Shown piece by piece: positions 17,556-26,891 of a DNA stretch of 64,000 bases. Each line of letters begins with the position of its first letter. Position 1 is the stretch's first letter. Under the pieces are notes generated by a model. It saw nothing but the letters and a program-made list of their open reading frames with translations, did no database searches and was not told the origin of the DNA. The DNA is from Cytobacillus depressus (GTDB taxonomy: Bacteria > Bacillota > Bacilli > Bacillales > Cytobacillaceae): contig NZ_WBOS01000004.1 of assembly GCF_008923245.1 (NCBI RefSeq), positions 62,001-126,000 of the forward strand. Reading direction: 5' to 3'. The translations under genes were made by a program, and so were the position numbers.

Positions 17556-18212
17556 ATGGATTTTAGGTTTGACATCATAGTAGAATATATTCCTTTCTTT
17601 GTAGAGGGAACGTTATTAACCATTGGCTTGTCCATTGTAGGAATTATATTTGGAACCATCCTCGGTTTATTTATCGGTCTTGGGAAAATGACAAAAAATA
17701 AGCCGATCGCCTTTATTTTTAATTGCTATGTTATTTTTTTCAGAGGAACTCCTTTGTTTGTACAAATCTTATTAATCCATTTTGGTGTTGTCCCAATGTT
17801 TATTGGAAAAACGAATGGGATTGCAGCTAGTATTATTGCTCTATCTTTAATTGCAGGTGCCTATATCGCTGAAATTTTTCGTGCAGGCATTCAGTCTATT
17901 GATAAGGGGCAAATGGAAGCAGCCCGTTCTCTCGGTATGAATCATGTACAAGCAATGACTCATGTTATTTTGCCGCAAGCTTTTAAACGAATGATCCCTC
18001 CTCTTGGGAATGAGTTTGTTGTCCTTATTAAAGAATCCTCTCTGGCAGCCATCGTAGCGACTCCGGAACTTATGTATTACGGTCGTGCCTTAGCTAGCTC
18101 CACTTTACGCGTATGGGAGCCGTACCTTGCAGCAGCGCTTATCTATCTTGTGTTAACAACGACGCTTGGCTTCTTATTAAATAAACTGGAAAGAAGGTTG
18201 ACTACGGAATGA
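17556..18212 (+). CDS. Polar amino-acid-type ABC permease
   Basis: 218 residues, five predicted membrane helices, HisM/GlnP family ([17 protein letters not shown] near residue 62 and the ATPase-docking loop [22 protein letters not shown] near 130-150). It forms a homodimeric channel with the binding protein upstream and the ATPase downstream. SD AAGGGGGAAGGG precedes the ATG. The stop overlaps the ATPase start by four bases. Confidence 0.88.
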   Translation: MDFRFDIIVEYIPFFVEGTLLTIGLSIVGIIFGTILGLFIGLGKMTKNKPIAFIFNCYVIFFRGTPLFVQILLIHFGVVPMFIGKTNGIAASIIALSLIAGAYIAEIFRAGIQSIDKGQMEAARSLGMNHVQAMTHVILPQAFKRMIPPLGNEFVVLIKESSLAAIVATPELMYYGRALASSTLRVWEPYLAAALIYLVLTTTLGFLLNKLERRLTTE

Positions 18213-18931
18213 TTCAAGTAAAAAACTTAAAGAAAACATTCGGTCAAAATGAAGTGTTAAAGGACATAAATGCCGATATTCAGCCTCAAGAGGTTGTCGT
18301 AGTTATTGGCCCATCAGGATCAGGCAAATCAACTTTCTTAAGATGCATAAATTTGCTTGAATCAATTACAGGCGGGCAAATTACAATTGAGGGCGTCGAT
18401 ATAACTGATAAAAAAACGGATATTAATAAAGTAAGAACCGAAGTGGGAATGGTTTTTCAGCAATTTAATTTATTTCCTCATAAGACGGTTATTGAAAATA
18501 TTATGCTCGCTCCAATGAAAGTTAGAAATATTTCATCGGCAGAAGCAAAGGCTACCGGTCTTGAACTGCTGCGAAAAGTAGGGCTGGAAGAGAAGGAAAA
18601 TGTGTATCCAGATTCCTTATCAGGCGGGCAAAAGCAGCGCGTGGCGATTGCGAGAGCCTTAGCGATGAAACCAAAAATCATGCTTTTTGATGAGCCGACC
18701 TCTGCATTGGATCCAGAAATGGTTGGAGAGGTGCTTGAGGTTATGAAGCAATTGGCTAAAGAAGGGATGACAATGGTTGTTGTCACACATGAAATGGGAT
18801 TTGCCAGAGAAGTGGGTGATCGTGTTTTATTTATGGATGGCGGTGTCATTGTGGAAGAAAATGCACCGAAAGAAATCTTTGAAAACCCACAGCACGAAAG
18901 AACGAAAGCTTTTTTAAGCAAAGTTTTATAA
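18209..18931 (+). CDS. Polar amino-acid-type ABC ATPase
   Basis: 240 residues, GlnQ/HisP family. Walker [11 protein letters not shown]-loop FQQFNLFPH, signature [15 protein letters not shown], Walker [15 protein letters not shown], switch His in [17 protein letters not shown] overlap with the permease gene. The trio probably imports an amino acid or analogue used by this island. Confidence 0.9.
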   Translation: MIQVKNLKKTFGQNEVLKDINADIQPQEVVVVIGPSGSGKSTFLRCINLLESITGGQITIEGVDITDKKTDINKVRTEVGMVFQQFNLFPHKTVIENIMLAPMKVRNISSAEAKATGLELLRKVGLEEKENVYPDSLSGGQKQRVAIARALAMKPKIMLFDEPTSALDPEMVGEVLEVMKQLAKEGMTMVVVTHEMGFAREVGDRVLFMDGGVIVEENAPKEIFENPQHERTKAFLSKVL

Positions 18932-18934
18932 GAC

Positions 18935-18968
18935 AAAAATATCGGCCGGTCCAAGGTCGATGTTTTTA
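18935..18968 (+). terminator. Terminator after the ABC ATPase gene
   Basis: An imperfect stem pairs AAAAATATCGGCC with GGTCGATGTTTTT. Moderate support. Confidence 0.5.
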
Positions 18969-19004
18969 TTTGCGAAGATTTTCTTGCTGCTTATAAATCT
19001 GCAT

Positions 19005-19019
19005 GCAAATTTCATCTGC
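19005..19019 (+). promoter_or_regulatory. Upstream activator site 4a
   Basis: GCAAATTTCATCTGC, preceded by an extra TCTGCAT half-site exactly as at site 1a; 78 bp before site 4b. Confidence 0.78.
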
Positions 19020-19082
19020 ATACAAAAAATGAAATCGTTTTCAAGGTTATAAAGCTAATTTTACAAGTTTAAACAAAAATCT

Positions 19083-19097
19083 GCAAAATTCATCTGC
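19083..19097 (+). promoter_or_regulatory. Upstream activator site 4b
   Basis: GCAAAATTCATCTGC, perfect arms, 146 bp before the GG of the promoter at 19229. Confidence 0.78.
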
Positions 19098-19226
19098 GAT
19101 AGATTACTTGTTTTGAAATTAAAATGTAAGAAAAAGGAATGAAATGGATAGGGTTTTCGTGTTAAACGAGCGGAAAAACTACTATTTTCTAAGCCTTTAT
19201 TGAAAATTATATCTTTTCCAACTAAT

Positions 19227-19243
19227 TTGGCACATTACTTGCA
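19227..19243 (+). promoter_or_regulatory. Sigma-54 promoter of the second urocanase-like gene
   Basis: TTGGCACATTACTTGCA, full -24/-12 consensus. The 18932-19293 gap otherwise holds a weak terminator and two activator sites. Confidence 0.9.
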
Positions 19244-19293
19244 ACAGTATTAAGTTAAGAAATTTAAACCAAACATTCAGGGAGGAAACACAC

Positions 19294-21015
19294 ATGTCTA
19301 AACCAGAAATTTTATATTCCGTTAAAGCACAAAGAGGTCCAGAGCTACGCTGTAAAGGGTGGAGACAAGAATCTATTCTGCGGATGCTTGAAAATAATAT
19401 GGAAAATGCTGAAAAACCAGAGGAGCTAGTAATCTACGGAGGAATCGGAAAAGCAGCTCGTAACTGGGAATCCTACCATGCAATTGTTAAATCTCTGAAG
19501 GAGTTAGAGGATGATGAAACATTAGTTGTTCAATCTGGAATGCCAGTTGCGGTATTCAAAACACATAAATATGCACCAACTGTAGTAATGGCAACAACAA
19601 ACATTATGAAAGCGGATTGGCCAACATTCTATGATTTACAAGACAAAAACTTAACGATGTATGCGAACTATACAGCTGCTCCTTGGGAATATATCGGTAC
19701 ACAAGGCGTAATCCAAGGTACTTTCGAAACTTTATCAGCGATCGCACGTCTTCATTACAATGACTCTCTTGTTGGAAAGATCCTTCTAACAGCTGGTGCT
19801 GGCGGTATGGGTGGAAACCAAACGCGAGCGATGACGATGCATGGCGGAGTTGCGATTCTATGTGACTCAAATGTTGAAATCATTAATCGCCGTATTGAAA
19901 AGAAGTTTATTGATGTTTTAGCAGATTCATTGGATGATGCGATTGCTATGGCGAAGCAAGCGGCTGCAGAAGGGAAACCACTAGGTATTGCTGTCGTTGG
20001 TAACGCGGCTGATATTTTTGAAGAAGTTCTTGAAAAAGGCTGGTTGCCAGACATTTCGACTTCTATGACACCAGGTCACGACCCAATTTCTTACTTACCG
20101 GCTGGCTACACTGTTGAGGAAGCAGAAAATCTTCGTGATACAGATCGAACTCTTTACTTAGAAAAAGCACGCGAAACGATGATTCGTGAATTGAAAGCAT
20201 TAATTAAATTTATGGACTTAGGTGTTCATTCCTTTGAATATGGTACAAGTCACCGTAAAGAATGTGTCGATGCGGGCTTTGATCCGAAGGAAGCGAAGCG
20301 TCTTCCAGGCTTCGTGGCGGAATACATTCGTCCGTTATTCTGCGAAGGCCGTGGACCTTTCCGTTGGATCTGTCTATCTGGTGATCCAGAAGATTTAAGA
20401 AAAATTGATGAAATGATTTTAGAGAAATTCTCAGATGATTATCTAGTCACTCGCTGGATCAAGCTTGCGATGAAACATATTCCGATCGAAGCACTTCCAG
20501 CTCGTATTTGCTATATGGGCTTCGGACAGCGTAAAGCATTTGCATTAGAAGTGAATGACATGATTCGCCGCGGTGAGCTTTCTGGTCCAGTTGCGTTCTC
20601 TCGTGACAACTTAGACTCTGGTTCGATTGTAAACCCAACATTTGAGTCTGAAAACATGAAGGATGGCTCTGATTTAATTTCTGACTGGCCGGTATTGAAC
20701 GGTCTATTGAATGCAGTTGGAATGTGTGACTTAATCGCACTTCAAGCGAACTACTCAATGGGTGAAGCTGTTCACACAGGAGTGACAATGATCGCGGATG
20801 GTACAGATGAATCTGATATGAGACTTGAAGTAGCAATGACAGTTGACTCTGGAATCGGGGTTGTTCGCCACGCACAGGCTGGCTATGAAATCGCTCAAGA
20901 TGTCGCAAATGGAAAAGGGAAGTTAACGAAGGAAAGCATTAAAATCCCATTATGGTGGTCTCCAAAAGCAACATTTGGGCCAAAGGATTTAGAGAAAGAA
21001 GATGTGAAGGCTTAA
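19294..21015 (+). CDS. Urocanate hydratase-like protein, copy 2
   Basis: 573 residues, differing from the copy at 9105 by roughly a dozen residues, nearly all conservative. It carries the same family features and the same departures from HutU (no NRETE Arg, no HHGGGVGMG stretch). A 191-bp block is identical to copy 1 (20527-20717 against 10338-10528), although flanking DNA has frequent silent changes. It leads a group with the HutI-like amidohydrolase and M20 hydrolase genes, separated only by a weak hairpin. SD GGGAGGAAA before the ATG. Both copies can be made together, since both have sigma-54 promoters. Confidence 0.85.
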   Translation: MSKPEILYSVKAQRGPELRCKGWRQESILRMLENNMENAEKPEELVIYGGIGKAARNWESYHAIVKSLKELEDDETLVVQSGMPVAVFKTHKYAPTVVMATTNIMKADWPTFYDLQDKNLTMYANYTAAPWEYIGTQGVIQGTFETLSAIARLHYNDSLVGKILLTAGAGGMGGNQTRAMTMHGGVAILCDSNVEIINRRIEKKFIDVLADSLDDAIAMAKQAAAEGKPLGIAVVGNAADIFEEVLEKGWLPDISTSMTPGHDPISYLPAGYTVEEAENLRDTDRTLYLEKARETMIRELKALIKFMDLGVHSFEYGTSHRKECVDAGFDPKEAKRLPGFVAEYIRPLFCEGRGPFRWICLSGDPEDLRKIDEMILEKFSDDYLVTRWIKLAMKHIPIEALPARICYMGFGQRKAFALEVNDMIRRGELSGPVAFSRDNLDSGSIVNPTFESENMKDGSDLISDWPVLNGLLNAVGMCDLIALQANYSMGEAVHTGVTMIADGTDESDMRLEVAMTVDSGIGVVRHAQAGYEIAQDVANGKGKLTKESIKIPLWWSPKATFGPKDLEKEDVKA

Positions 21016-21036
21016 TAAATGGTTAAATGATTAGGT

Positions 21037-21063
21037 GGCTCATAGGGTTAACCCTTTTGAGCC
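21037..21063 (+). terminator. Hairpin between urocanase-like and HutI-like genes
   Basis: GGCTCA pairs with TGAGCC and an inner AGGGTTAACCCT is self-complementary. It has no good T-run, so read-through into the next gene is likely. Confidence 0.45.
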
Positions 21064-21126
21064 CCCGTTCTTTTAAAGAAGTAGGCCAAATTAACAGCTT
21101 GATAGACTTTAAGGAGGTTTTGCAAC

Positions 21127-22374
21127 GTGTCTGAAACGAAGGTCAAGTTAAAAGTAGACTTAGTGATCAGCAATGCATCAGAGGTTATTACATGTATCGG
21201 TGAGGGTATGGAGGAAATTGGTATCCTGACTGATGCATGGATTGCGATTAAGGATGAAAAAATTGTTGGAGTTGGAACAGAGGCAGAGGTAAAAAGCAAT
21301 TTCGATCTGGAAAAGTCCTCTATGATCGATGCCAAAGGTAAGGTGGTCGCTCCTGGCTTTGTTGACTCACATACTCATTTAGTTTTCTACGGAACACGGG
21401 TGGAGGAATATGCTGCTAAACTAACTGGAAAACCAGAAAAACTTCAACAACTTAGCATTACAACAGGCCCAAGCAGAACAGTCGAACTCACACGCAACGA
21501 ACCAGAAGAGGAATTATTCCAGCAATCCAAAAAACGTGTCATGACAATGCTTGAGCACGGAATCACAACAATTGAAAGCAAAAGCGGCTACGGACTGACG
21601 ACAGATAGTGAGATCAAAATTTTGGAAGTGGGCAGAAGGCTGGACAATGAAACACCACTTGATGTGTTAAATACCTTTTTAGGAGCGCATGGTTTTCCAG
21701 AAAATTTAACTAAAAGTGAGTATCTGGATGTCATCATCAACGAGATGATTCCTAAAGTCGGAGAACAGGGACTCGCGGAATTCTGTGATGTTTGGTGTGA
21801 TGAAGGTTACTTTACAGCTGAGGAATCTGAATTAATCCTCAAAGCAGGATTAAAGTATGGAATGAAGCCGAAGATTCATGCGGATGCCTATTCCTATATC
21901 GGCGGTTCTGATTTAGCGGCAGAAATGAAAATGGTTTCGATTGACCATTTAAATTATACACCTGAAGAAGTCGTGGAAAAGCTAGCTGAAGCAAAAGTAA
22001 CGGGTGTACTCATGCCGGCTTTAGATTTTGCTGTTGGTCATAAACAGCCTTTCGATGCACGCCAAATGCTAGACAAAGGAATGGAAATCGCGCTTGCGAC
22101 TGACCTCTGTCCAGCTTGTTATACAGAGTCCATGCAGTTTGTCATTAATCTTGCATGTAGACTATATAAATTCTCAGTTGAAGAGGCAATCAAAGCTGCT
22201 ACATATGGCGGGGCGAAGGCACTTGATTTAGATGACCGCGGTGTGATTCAAGAAGGAAAACTAGCAGACTTGCAAATTTGGGATGTCCCAACCTATAAGC
22301 ATATCGCTTACGAGCTAGGAACAAATATCGTTCAAACGGTCATTAAAAAAGGAGAAGTCGTCGTTAGCCGCTAG
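21127..22374 (+). CDS. Imidazolonepropionase-like amidohydrolase (HutI family)
   Basis: 415 residues, metal-dependent amidohydrolase that opens an imidazolone-type ring. Metal ligands His82 and His84 (HTHLVF), His251 (KIHAD) and the Asp in LATDLCPAC are present, as are KSGYGL and the GAH motif. Two features of true HutI are missing by my recollection of B. subtilis HutI: the Glu that follows HAD, here Ala254 (HADA), and the GGGI loop that holds the imidazolone, here TTGPS. GTG start with AAGGAGG 9 bases upstream. It lies behind the second urocanase-like gene. A ring-opening step on a modified imidazolone fits; true HutI activity is doubtful. Confidence 0.78.
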   Translation: MSETKVKLKVDLVISNASEVITCIGEGMEEIGILTDAWIAIKDEKIVGVGTEAEVKSNFDLEKSSMIDAKGKVVAPGFVDSHTHLVFYGTRVEEYAAKLTGKPEKLQQLSITTGPSRTVELTRNEPEEELFQQSKKRVMTMLEHGITTIESKSGYGLTTDSEIKILEVGRRLDNETPLDVLNTFLGAHGFPENLTKSEYLDVIINEMIPKVGEQGLAEFCDVWCDEGYFTAEESELILKAGLKYGMKPKIHADAYSYIGGSDLAAEMKMVSIDHLNYTPEEVVEKLAEAKVTGVLMPALDFAVGHKQPFDARQMLDKGMEIALATDLCPACYTESMQFVINLACRLYKFSVEEAIKAATYGGAKALDLDDRGVIQEGKLADLQIWDVPTYKHIAYELGTNIVQTVIKKGEVVVSR

Positions 22375-22444
22375 GGGAAGAGATTCATAGCGCTCGTTTA
22401 GCTCGAGCACCAAAGGAAATCCATACTATTGGGAGGGTTCATAA

Positions 22445-23611
22445 ATGACAACAAAGCATGCATCTAATGCTGCAGAATTTGTAAATGCCGAACGATTACA
22501 GGAACTATTTCTTGAGTTAGCAAAAATTAATGGCCCAAGCACGAAGGAACAGCTTGTCGCTGATTATTTAGTAAAAGCATTGCCAGAGCTTGGCTTTACA
22601 CTAGAATTTGATGAGGCCCACAAAAATTTTGATGGGGAAGTAGGGAACTTAGTTGCCTGGCATGAAGGGACTGACCCGTCCATTCCGCCATTATTCTTCT
22701 CAACGCATATGGATACAGTCCTGCCGACAGAAGGGCTAAAGCCTGTTATTAAAGATGGTGTGATCCATTCTGATGGAACAACGATTTTAGGAGCTGACGA
22801 TCGTGCGGCTTTAGCTGCATATTTGGAAGCAATGAGAGCCATTAATGAAGGTGGAATTCCACATGGTCCAATTGAGTTCATCCTAACTGTTAATGAGCAG
22901 CCAGGATTAGTGGGTGCCAGTTACATGGATTACTCGAAAGCGAAAAGTAAAACCGGTTATATTTTCGACAGTAGTGGAGATGTCGGCCAGATTATTCTTA
23001 AAGGTCCATACAGTTCAAGGATTTGGATGGAAGTAGAAGGAAATGCAGCCCATATTGCACTAAATGCAGAAGAGGGAAATAGCGCATTTCTAATCGCTGC
23101 AGAAGGTTTAACAAATATGAAGCTAGGCACCATTGATGAAGAGACGCTAGCTAATATCGGTATTATTAAAGGCGGGGAACTGACATCCATCATTCCTGGA
23201 AGTGTGACAGTGGCTGGGGAAGTTCGCAGTTTTTCAAAGGAAAAGCTGGATCAGCAGCTTGAGCATATGGCAGAAGCTATGAAACAAGCCGCTGAGAAAA
23301 AAGGCGGAAAAGTACATGTGAAACTTGAGAAGAAATACAGTGGATTTGATATCCCAGAAAACGATATTCTCGTAAGAAATGTAGAAGAAGCAGCAAGAAA
23401 TATTCATGTAAAGCCATATTTAACAGAAACACTTGGCGGAGCAGACACAAATGTGCTGAATGAAAATGGTCTTACTTGCTTAACGCTAGGATTAGGCTTT
23501 CAAAATATCCATTCCTTTAGAGAATGCATTAGTATTGAAAACTTAGTTAATACGGGCCGACTAACAGCTGCATTAATTGAACAATGGTATAAAAATCATA
23601 AAGAGGCATAA
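22445..23611 (+). CDS. M20 family metallohydrolase (PepT-like)
   Basis: 388 residues, M20 peptidase/deacylase family. Metal-binding positions: His88 in STHMDT, Asp119 in GADDRA, Asp175 in IFDSSG and a C-terminal His in QNIHSFRE. The usual Glu-Glu pair is Glu151-Gln152 (NEQPGLVG), so the general base is kept but a normal metal ligand has become Gln. A dimerisation/lid domain spans about 185-295. It replaces the formiminoglutamase expected after HutI, so it may hydrolyse the N-substituted glutamate product or a dipeptide such as a carnosine relative. Both roles are inference. SD GGGAGG before the ATG. Confidence 0.75.
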   Translation: MTTKHASNAAEFVNAERLQELFLELAKINGPSTKEQLVADYLVKALPELGFTLEFDEAHKNFDGEVGNLVAWHEGTDPSIPPLFFSTHMDTVLPTEGLKPVIKDGVIHSDGTTILGADDRAALAAYLEAMRAINEGGIPHGPIEFILTVNEQPGLVGASYMDYSKAKSKTGYIFDSSGDVGQIILKGPYSSRIWMEVEGNAAHIALNAEEGNSAFLIAAEGLTNMKLGTIDEETLANIGIIKGGELTSIIPGSVTVAGEVRSFSKEKLDQQLEHMAEAMKQAAEKKGGKVHVKLEKKYSGFDIPENDILVRNVEEAARNIHVKPYLTETLGGADTNVLNENGLTCLTLGLGFQNIHSFRECISIENLVNTGRLTAALIEQWYKNHKEA

Positions 23612-23797
23612 TGAAAATAAACATGAAAAGGCCATTAGTGACATGTGTTAATGAGAAGGAGATCCTACGTCCTGAACAAACATAAAAGTATGTTTACTGC
23701 CATCGTTTGGAAAAGTCAGATGATGGTGGTAAACAGCTATTTTCAAATAAAGAGGGGCGCTATTTGCATCGTAAGTAACGACTAAAGGGGTGTTAGT

Positions 23798-25276
23798 TTG
23801 GGAATTCCAAAGTCACAGTTACAACCAGAAATGGAGCAAAACGAGTCATCACATCATTTACAACAAAGGTTAAAACCACGCCATGTTACGATGATTGCGC
23901 TTGGGGGTACAATCGGTACGGGGGTTTTTCTTGGAACTGGTCCAGCCATTCATACAGCAGGCCCGGGCGGTGTGTTACTCGCTTATGGCGTTATTGGCAT
24001 CATGGTCTATTTTATTATGACAAGTCTTGGAGAACTGGCCTCATTCATGCCGACAAGCGGATCAATTAGTACATATGCAACACGTTTTATTGATCCCGCA
24101 CTTGGATTTGCGTTTGGCTGGAACTATTGGTTCTCATGGGCGATGACGCTCGCAGCGGAACTAGCTGCCTCCGCACTGATTATGAAGTTCTGGTTTCCCG
24201 AGAGTTCGTCATTATTATGGAGCGGGTTGTTTTTAGCATTCCTTTTCTTATTAAATTTTTTATCAGTTAAGGGATTTGGCGAAGGGGAGTATTGGTTTTC
24301 ATTTATTAAAGTAGCAACCATTGTGATTTTCATTGCTGTCGGAATATTGATGATTTTTGGAATCATGAATGGAGAGCCTGCTGGATTTGAAAACTTTACT
24401 ATTGGTGAAGCGCCGTTTGTCGGAGGATTTCTTGGGACGGTTAGCATATTTTTAGTTGCGGGATTCTCCTTCTCTGGAACAGAGAGTATTGGTGTCGCAG
24501 CTGGAGAAAGCGAAAACCCCACAAAAACAATCCCGCGTGCGATTCGTAGCGTTTTCTGGCGGATTCTACTGTTTTATATACTGGCGATACTGGTTATCGC
24601 GTTTCTCATTCCTTACACGAATGAAAAACTTCAAAGTGATGCAGTCATAAACAGCCCGTTTACCATCGTGTTTGAGAAAGCAGGGCTCGCATTTGCAGCT
24701 TCACTTATGAATGCAGTTATATTAACGTCTGTATTGTCCGCTGGTAATGGATGCTTATACGTGACAAGCAGAATCATGTATGCCATGGCTAAGGAGGGAC
24801 AGGCTCCACGTTTCTTGGCTACGGTAAACAAACGAGGCGTTCCCGTTGTTGCACTTCTCGCTACAACATTGATTGGAATGCTTGCTTTTTTAGCTTCCAT
24901 TTTTGGAGATGGAACAGTGTATATTTGGTTGATGAATTCGGTGGGAGTTACGACATTTATTTTTTGGCTCGGTATTGCCATAAGTCATTATCGATTTAGG
25001 AAAGCATATGTTAAACAAGGTTATTCGCTTAAAGACCTTCCTTATCGTGCAAAATGGTACCCATTTGGACCGATATTTGCCGTTGTACTTTGCAGCTTCA
25101 TTTTGGTTGGACAAAACTATCAAGGTTTTATTAGCGGACATATCGATTGGATAAACGTCATCGCCTCCTATCTTGGCATTCCGATATTCCTTTTGTTATG
25201 GCTTGGCTATAAATTTATCAAAAGAACAAAAGTAATTCCGTTAGAAGAATGTAAGATTGATTTGAATAAGCACTGA
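23798..25276 (+). CDS. Amino acid permease, AAT/LysP type (APC superfamily)
   Basis: 492 residues with 12 predicted membrane helices. LKPRHVTMIALGGTIGTGVFLGTG near residues 24-47 is the amino acid:cation symporter signature, and GFSFSGTESIGVAAGES the conserved helix 6 region. The TTG start at 23798 follows AAAGGGGTG. It is most like the lysine/histidine/arginine permease group by eye. Located between the M20 and HAL-like genes, it probably takes up the amino acid that feeds the HAL-like enzyme. The 186-base gap before it holds an imperfect hairpin and no gene. Confidence 0.8.
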   Translation: MGIPKSQLQPEMEQNESSHHLQQRLKPRHVTMIALGGTIGTGVFLGTGPAIHTAGPGGVLLAYGVIGIMVYFIMTSLGELASFMPTSGSISTYATRFIDPALGFAFGWNYWFSWAMTLAAELAASALIMKFWFPESSSLLWSGLFLAFLFLLNFLSVKGFGEGEYWFSFIKVATIVIFIAVGILMIFGIMNGEPAGFENFTIGEAPFVGGFLGTVSIFLVAGFSFSGTESIGVAAGESENPTKTIPRAIRSVFWRILLFYILAILVIAFLIPYTNEKLQSDAVINSPFTIVFEKAGLAFAASLMNAVILTSVLSAGNGCLYVTSRIMYAMAKEGQAPRFLATVNKRGVPVVALLATTLIGMLAFLASIFGDGTVYIWLMNSVGVTTFIFWLGIAISHYRFRKAYVKQGYSLKDLPYRAKWYPFGPIFAVVLCSFILVGQNYQGFISGHIDWINVIASYLGIPIFLLLWLGYKFIKRTKVIPLEECKIDLNKH

Positions 25277-25365
25277 AATATCTTTGGCGTAATTGCCGCA
25301 TTAGTTTTATAATAATTCCCAGAGTCTGAATTTTAGGTATATTTAAAAAGAGGAGTGGACAACTT

Positions 25366-26883
25366 ATGAGCAACAGTGTAGTAGATTTAGATTTAGTAGA
25401 ATTAGATGGTTTTTCATTAGATCGTCATAAAGTACAAAAAGTGGTTGATAGAAAAGCGACAGTATCAATTCCGGCAGAGAATCGATTAAAGGTTCAAGCT
25501 AGCCGAAATCGAATTGAAAAACAAATTAATGATGGAAAAATCGTTTACGGAGTCAATACTGGCTTCGGAAAGCTTAGTGATATAGAAATCGAGAAAGACG
25601 ATATTGAGAAACTGCAATTAAATTTATTGAGAGCAGATGCTGTTGGTGTTGGTGACCCGCTTCCTATACCTGTTGTGAGAGCGATGATGGTATTGCGGGC
25701 AAATGCATTATCTAGAGGATTTTCGGGTATTAGAGAAGAAACTCTTCAACTGCTTGTTGATATGATTAATGAAGGAGTACATCCTGTTGTTCCGAGCAAA
25801 GGATCTGTTGGGGCAAGCGGAGATTTAGCCCCGCTTTCACATATCGCGATCGTGTTAGTCGGCGAAGGGAAAGCAGAATACAAAGGAGAAATTCTTCCAG
25901 GTGGGGAAGCATTAGAAAGAGCCGGATTAAAAGCGGTTACTTTACAAGCGAAAGAAGGATTAGCACTCATTAATGGAACACAATGTATGTCAGGAGTTGG
26001 AGTCGTTGCGCTTAACGAAGCCGAAAGAGTTGGCTTAGCTGCTGATATGGCGGCATGTTTAACAATGGAAGCTCTTCAAGGTGTGATTTCCGCTTTTGAT
26101 AGTGAATTATTAGCTGTTCGCCCACATCCGGAGCTTGAATTTGTTGCTTCACGGATGAGAAAGTGGCTTGAAGGCAGTGAGCGCATCACTCGCCAAGGAG
26201 AAATTCGTATTCAAGATGCTTACTCAATCCGCTGTATTCCACAGGTTCATGGCGCATCATGGCAGGCATTTAATTATGTTGACGAACGCTTGAAAACAGA
26301 AATGAATTCAACAACGGATAATCCAATCGTATTAGAAAGCGGAGAAGTTATTTCCGGTGGCCATTTCCATGGTCAGCCAATTGCCCTTTCTATGGATTTC
26401 TTGAAGGTGGCAGCAGCTGAATGGGCAAATATTTCAGAGCGAAGAACAGAAAGACTTGTGAACCCACAGTTAAGCGGCTTATCACCATTCTTAGCACCAG
26501 ATCCGGGCTTAGAATGCGGCTTGATGGTTGCTCAATATGCAGCAGCGGCACTTGTTTCTGAAAATAAAGTCCTTGCCCATCCAGCAAGCGTGGACTCCAT
26601 CCCAACATCAGCTAACCAAGAAGATCATGTCAGCATGGGAACAATTGGTTCACGTCAAGCGAGAGAAATCATTCACAATTCTGCTAGAGTTATAGCGATT
26701 GAAATGATTTGCGCTTCACAGGCCATCTATTTAGAAAAAGCAGAAAGCCAGCTTGCCCCGGCAACAAGGGAGTTCCTAGAAAAAGTAAGAGCGATCTGCC
26801 CGCCGCTTGAAAGCGATCGAGCGATTTCTGATCAAATGGAAGAATTGGCTCAGTTTATTTTAAGAGAAGATGTGTTGAAATAA
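25366..26883 (+). CDS. Histidine ammonia-lyase-like enzyme with altered selectivity motif
   Basis: 505 residues, aromatic amino acid lyase family. The MIO cofactor triad Ala150-Ser151-Gly152 is intact, as are Tyr61 (YGVNTGFG), LINGTQ, QDAYSIR and the Glu in NQEDHVSMG typical of HAL. But the Ser-His pair that marks histidine lyases (RSHACG in the other copy) is Ala90-Asp91 here (LLRADAVGVG), and GGNFHG has become GGHFHG. That His contacts the imidazole in HAL, so the natural substrate is probably a histidine derivative. It would start the island's pathway by eliminating an amine. A strong terminator follows. Confidence 0.82.
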   Translation: MSNSVVDLDLVELDGFSLDRHKVQKVVDRKATVSIPAENRLKVQASRNRIEKQINDGKIVYGVNTGFGKLSDIEIEKDDIEKLQLNLLRADAVGVGDPLPIPVVRAMMVLRANALSRGFSGIREETLQLLVDMINEGVHPVVPSKGSVGASGDLAPLSHIAIVLVGEGKAEYKGEILPGGEALERAGLKAVTLQAKEGLALINGTQCMSGVGVVALNEAERVGLAADMAACLTMEALQGVISAFDSELLAVRPHPELEFVASRMRKWLEGSERITRQGEIRIQDAYSIRCIPQVHGASWQAFNYVDERLKTEMNSTTDNPIVLESGEVISGGHFHGQPIALSMDFLKVAAAEWANISERRTERLVNPQLSGLSPFLAPDPGLECGLMVAQYAAAALVSENKVLAHPASVDSIPTSANQEDHVSMGTIGSRQAREIIHNSARVIAIEMICASQAIYLEKAESQLAPATREFLEKVRAICPPLESDRAISDQMEELAQFILREDVLK

Positions 26884-26891
26884 TAAAATAT

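Noticed and set aside
9105-21015. Loss of the essential Cys (position 410 in Pseudomonas HutU) because RDNLDSGS has Ser where B. subtilis has Cys
   Set aside because: The essential Cys aligns instead with the Cys of LPARICY (residue 406), which is present in both copies. The Ser in RDNLDSGS is also found in some normal HutU proteins, so it is not evidence of inactivity.
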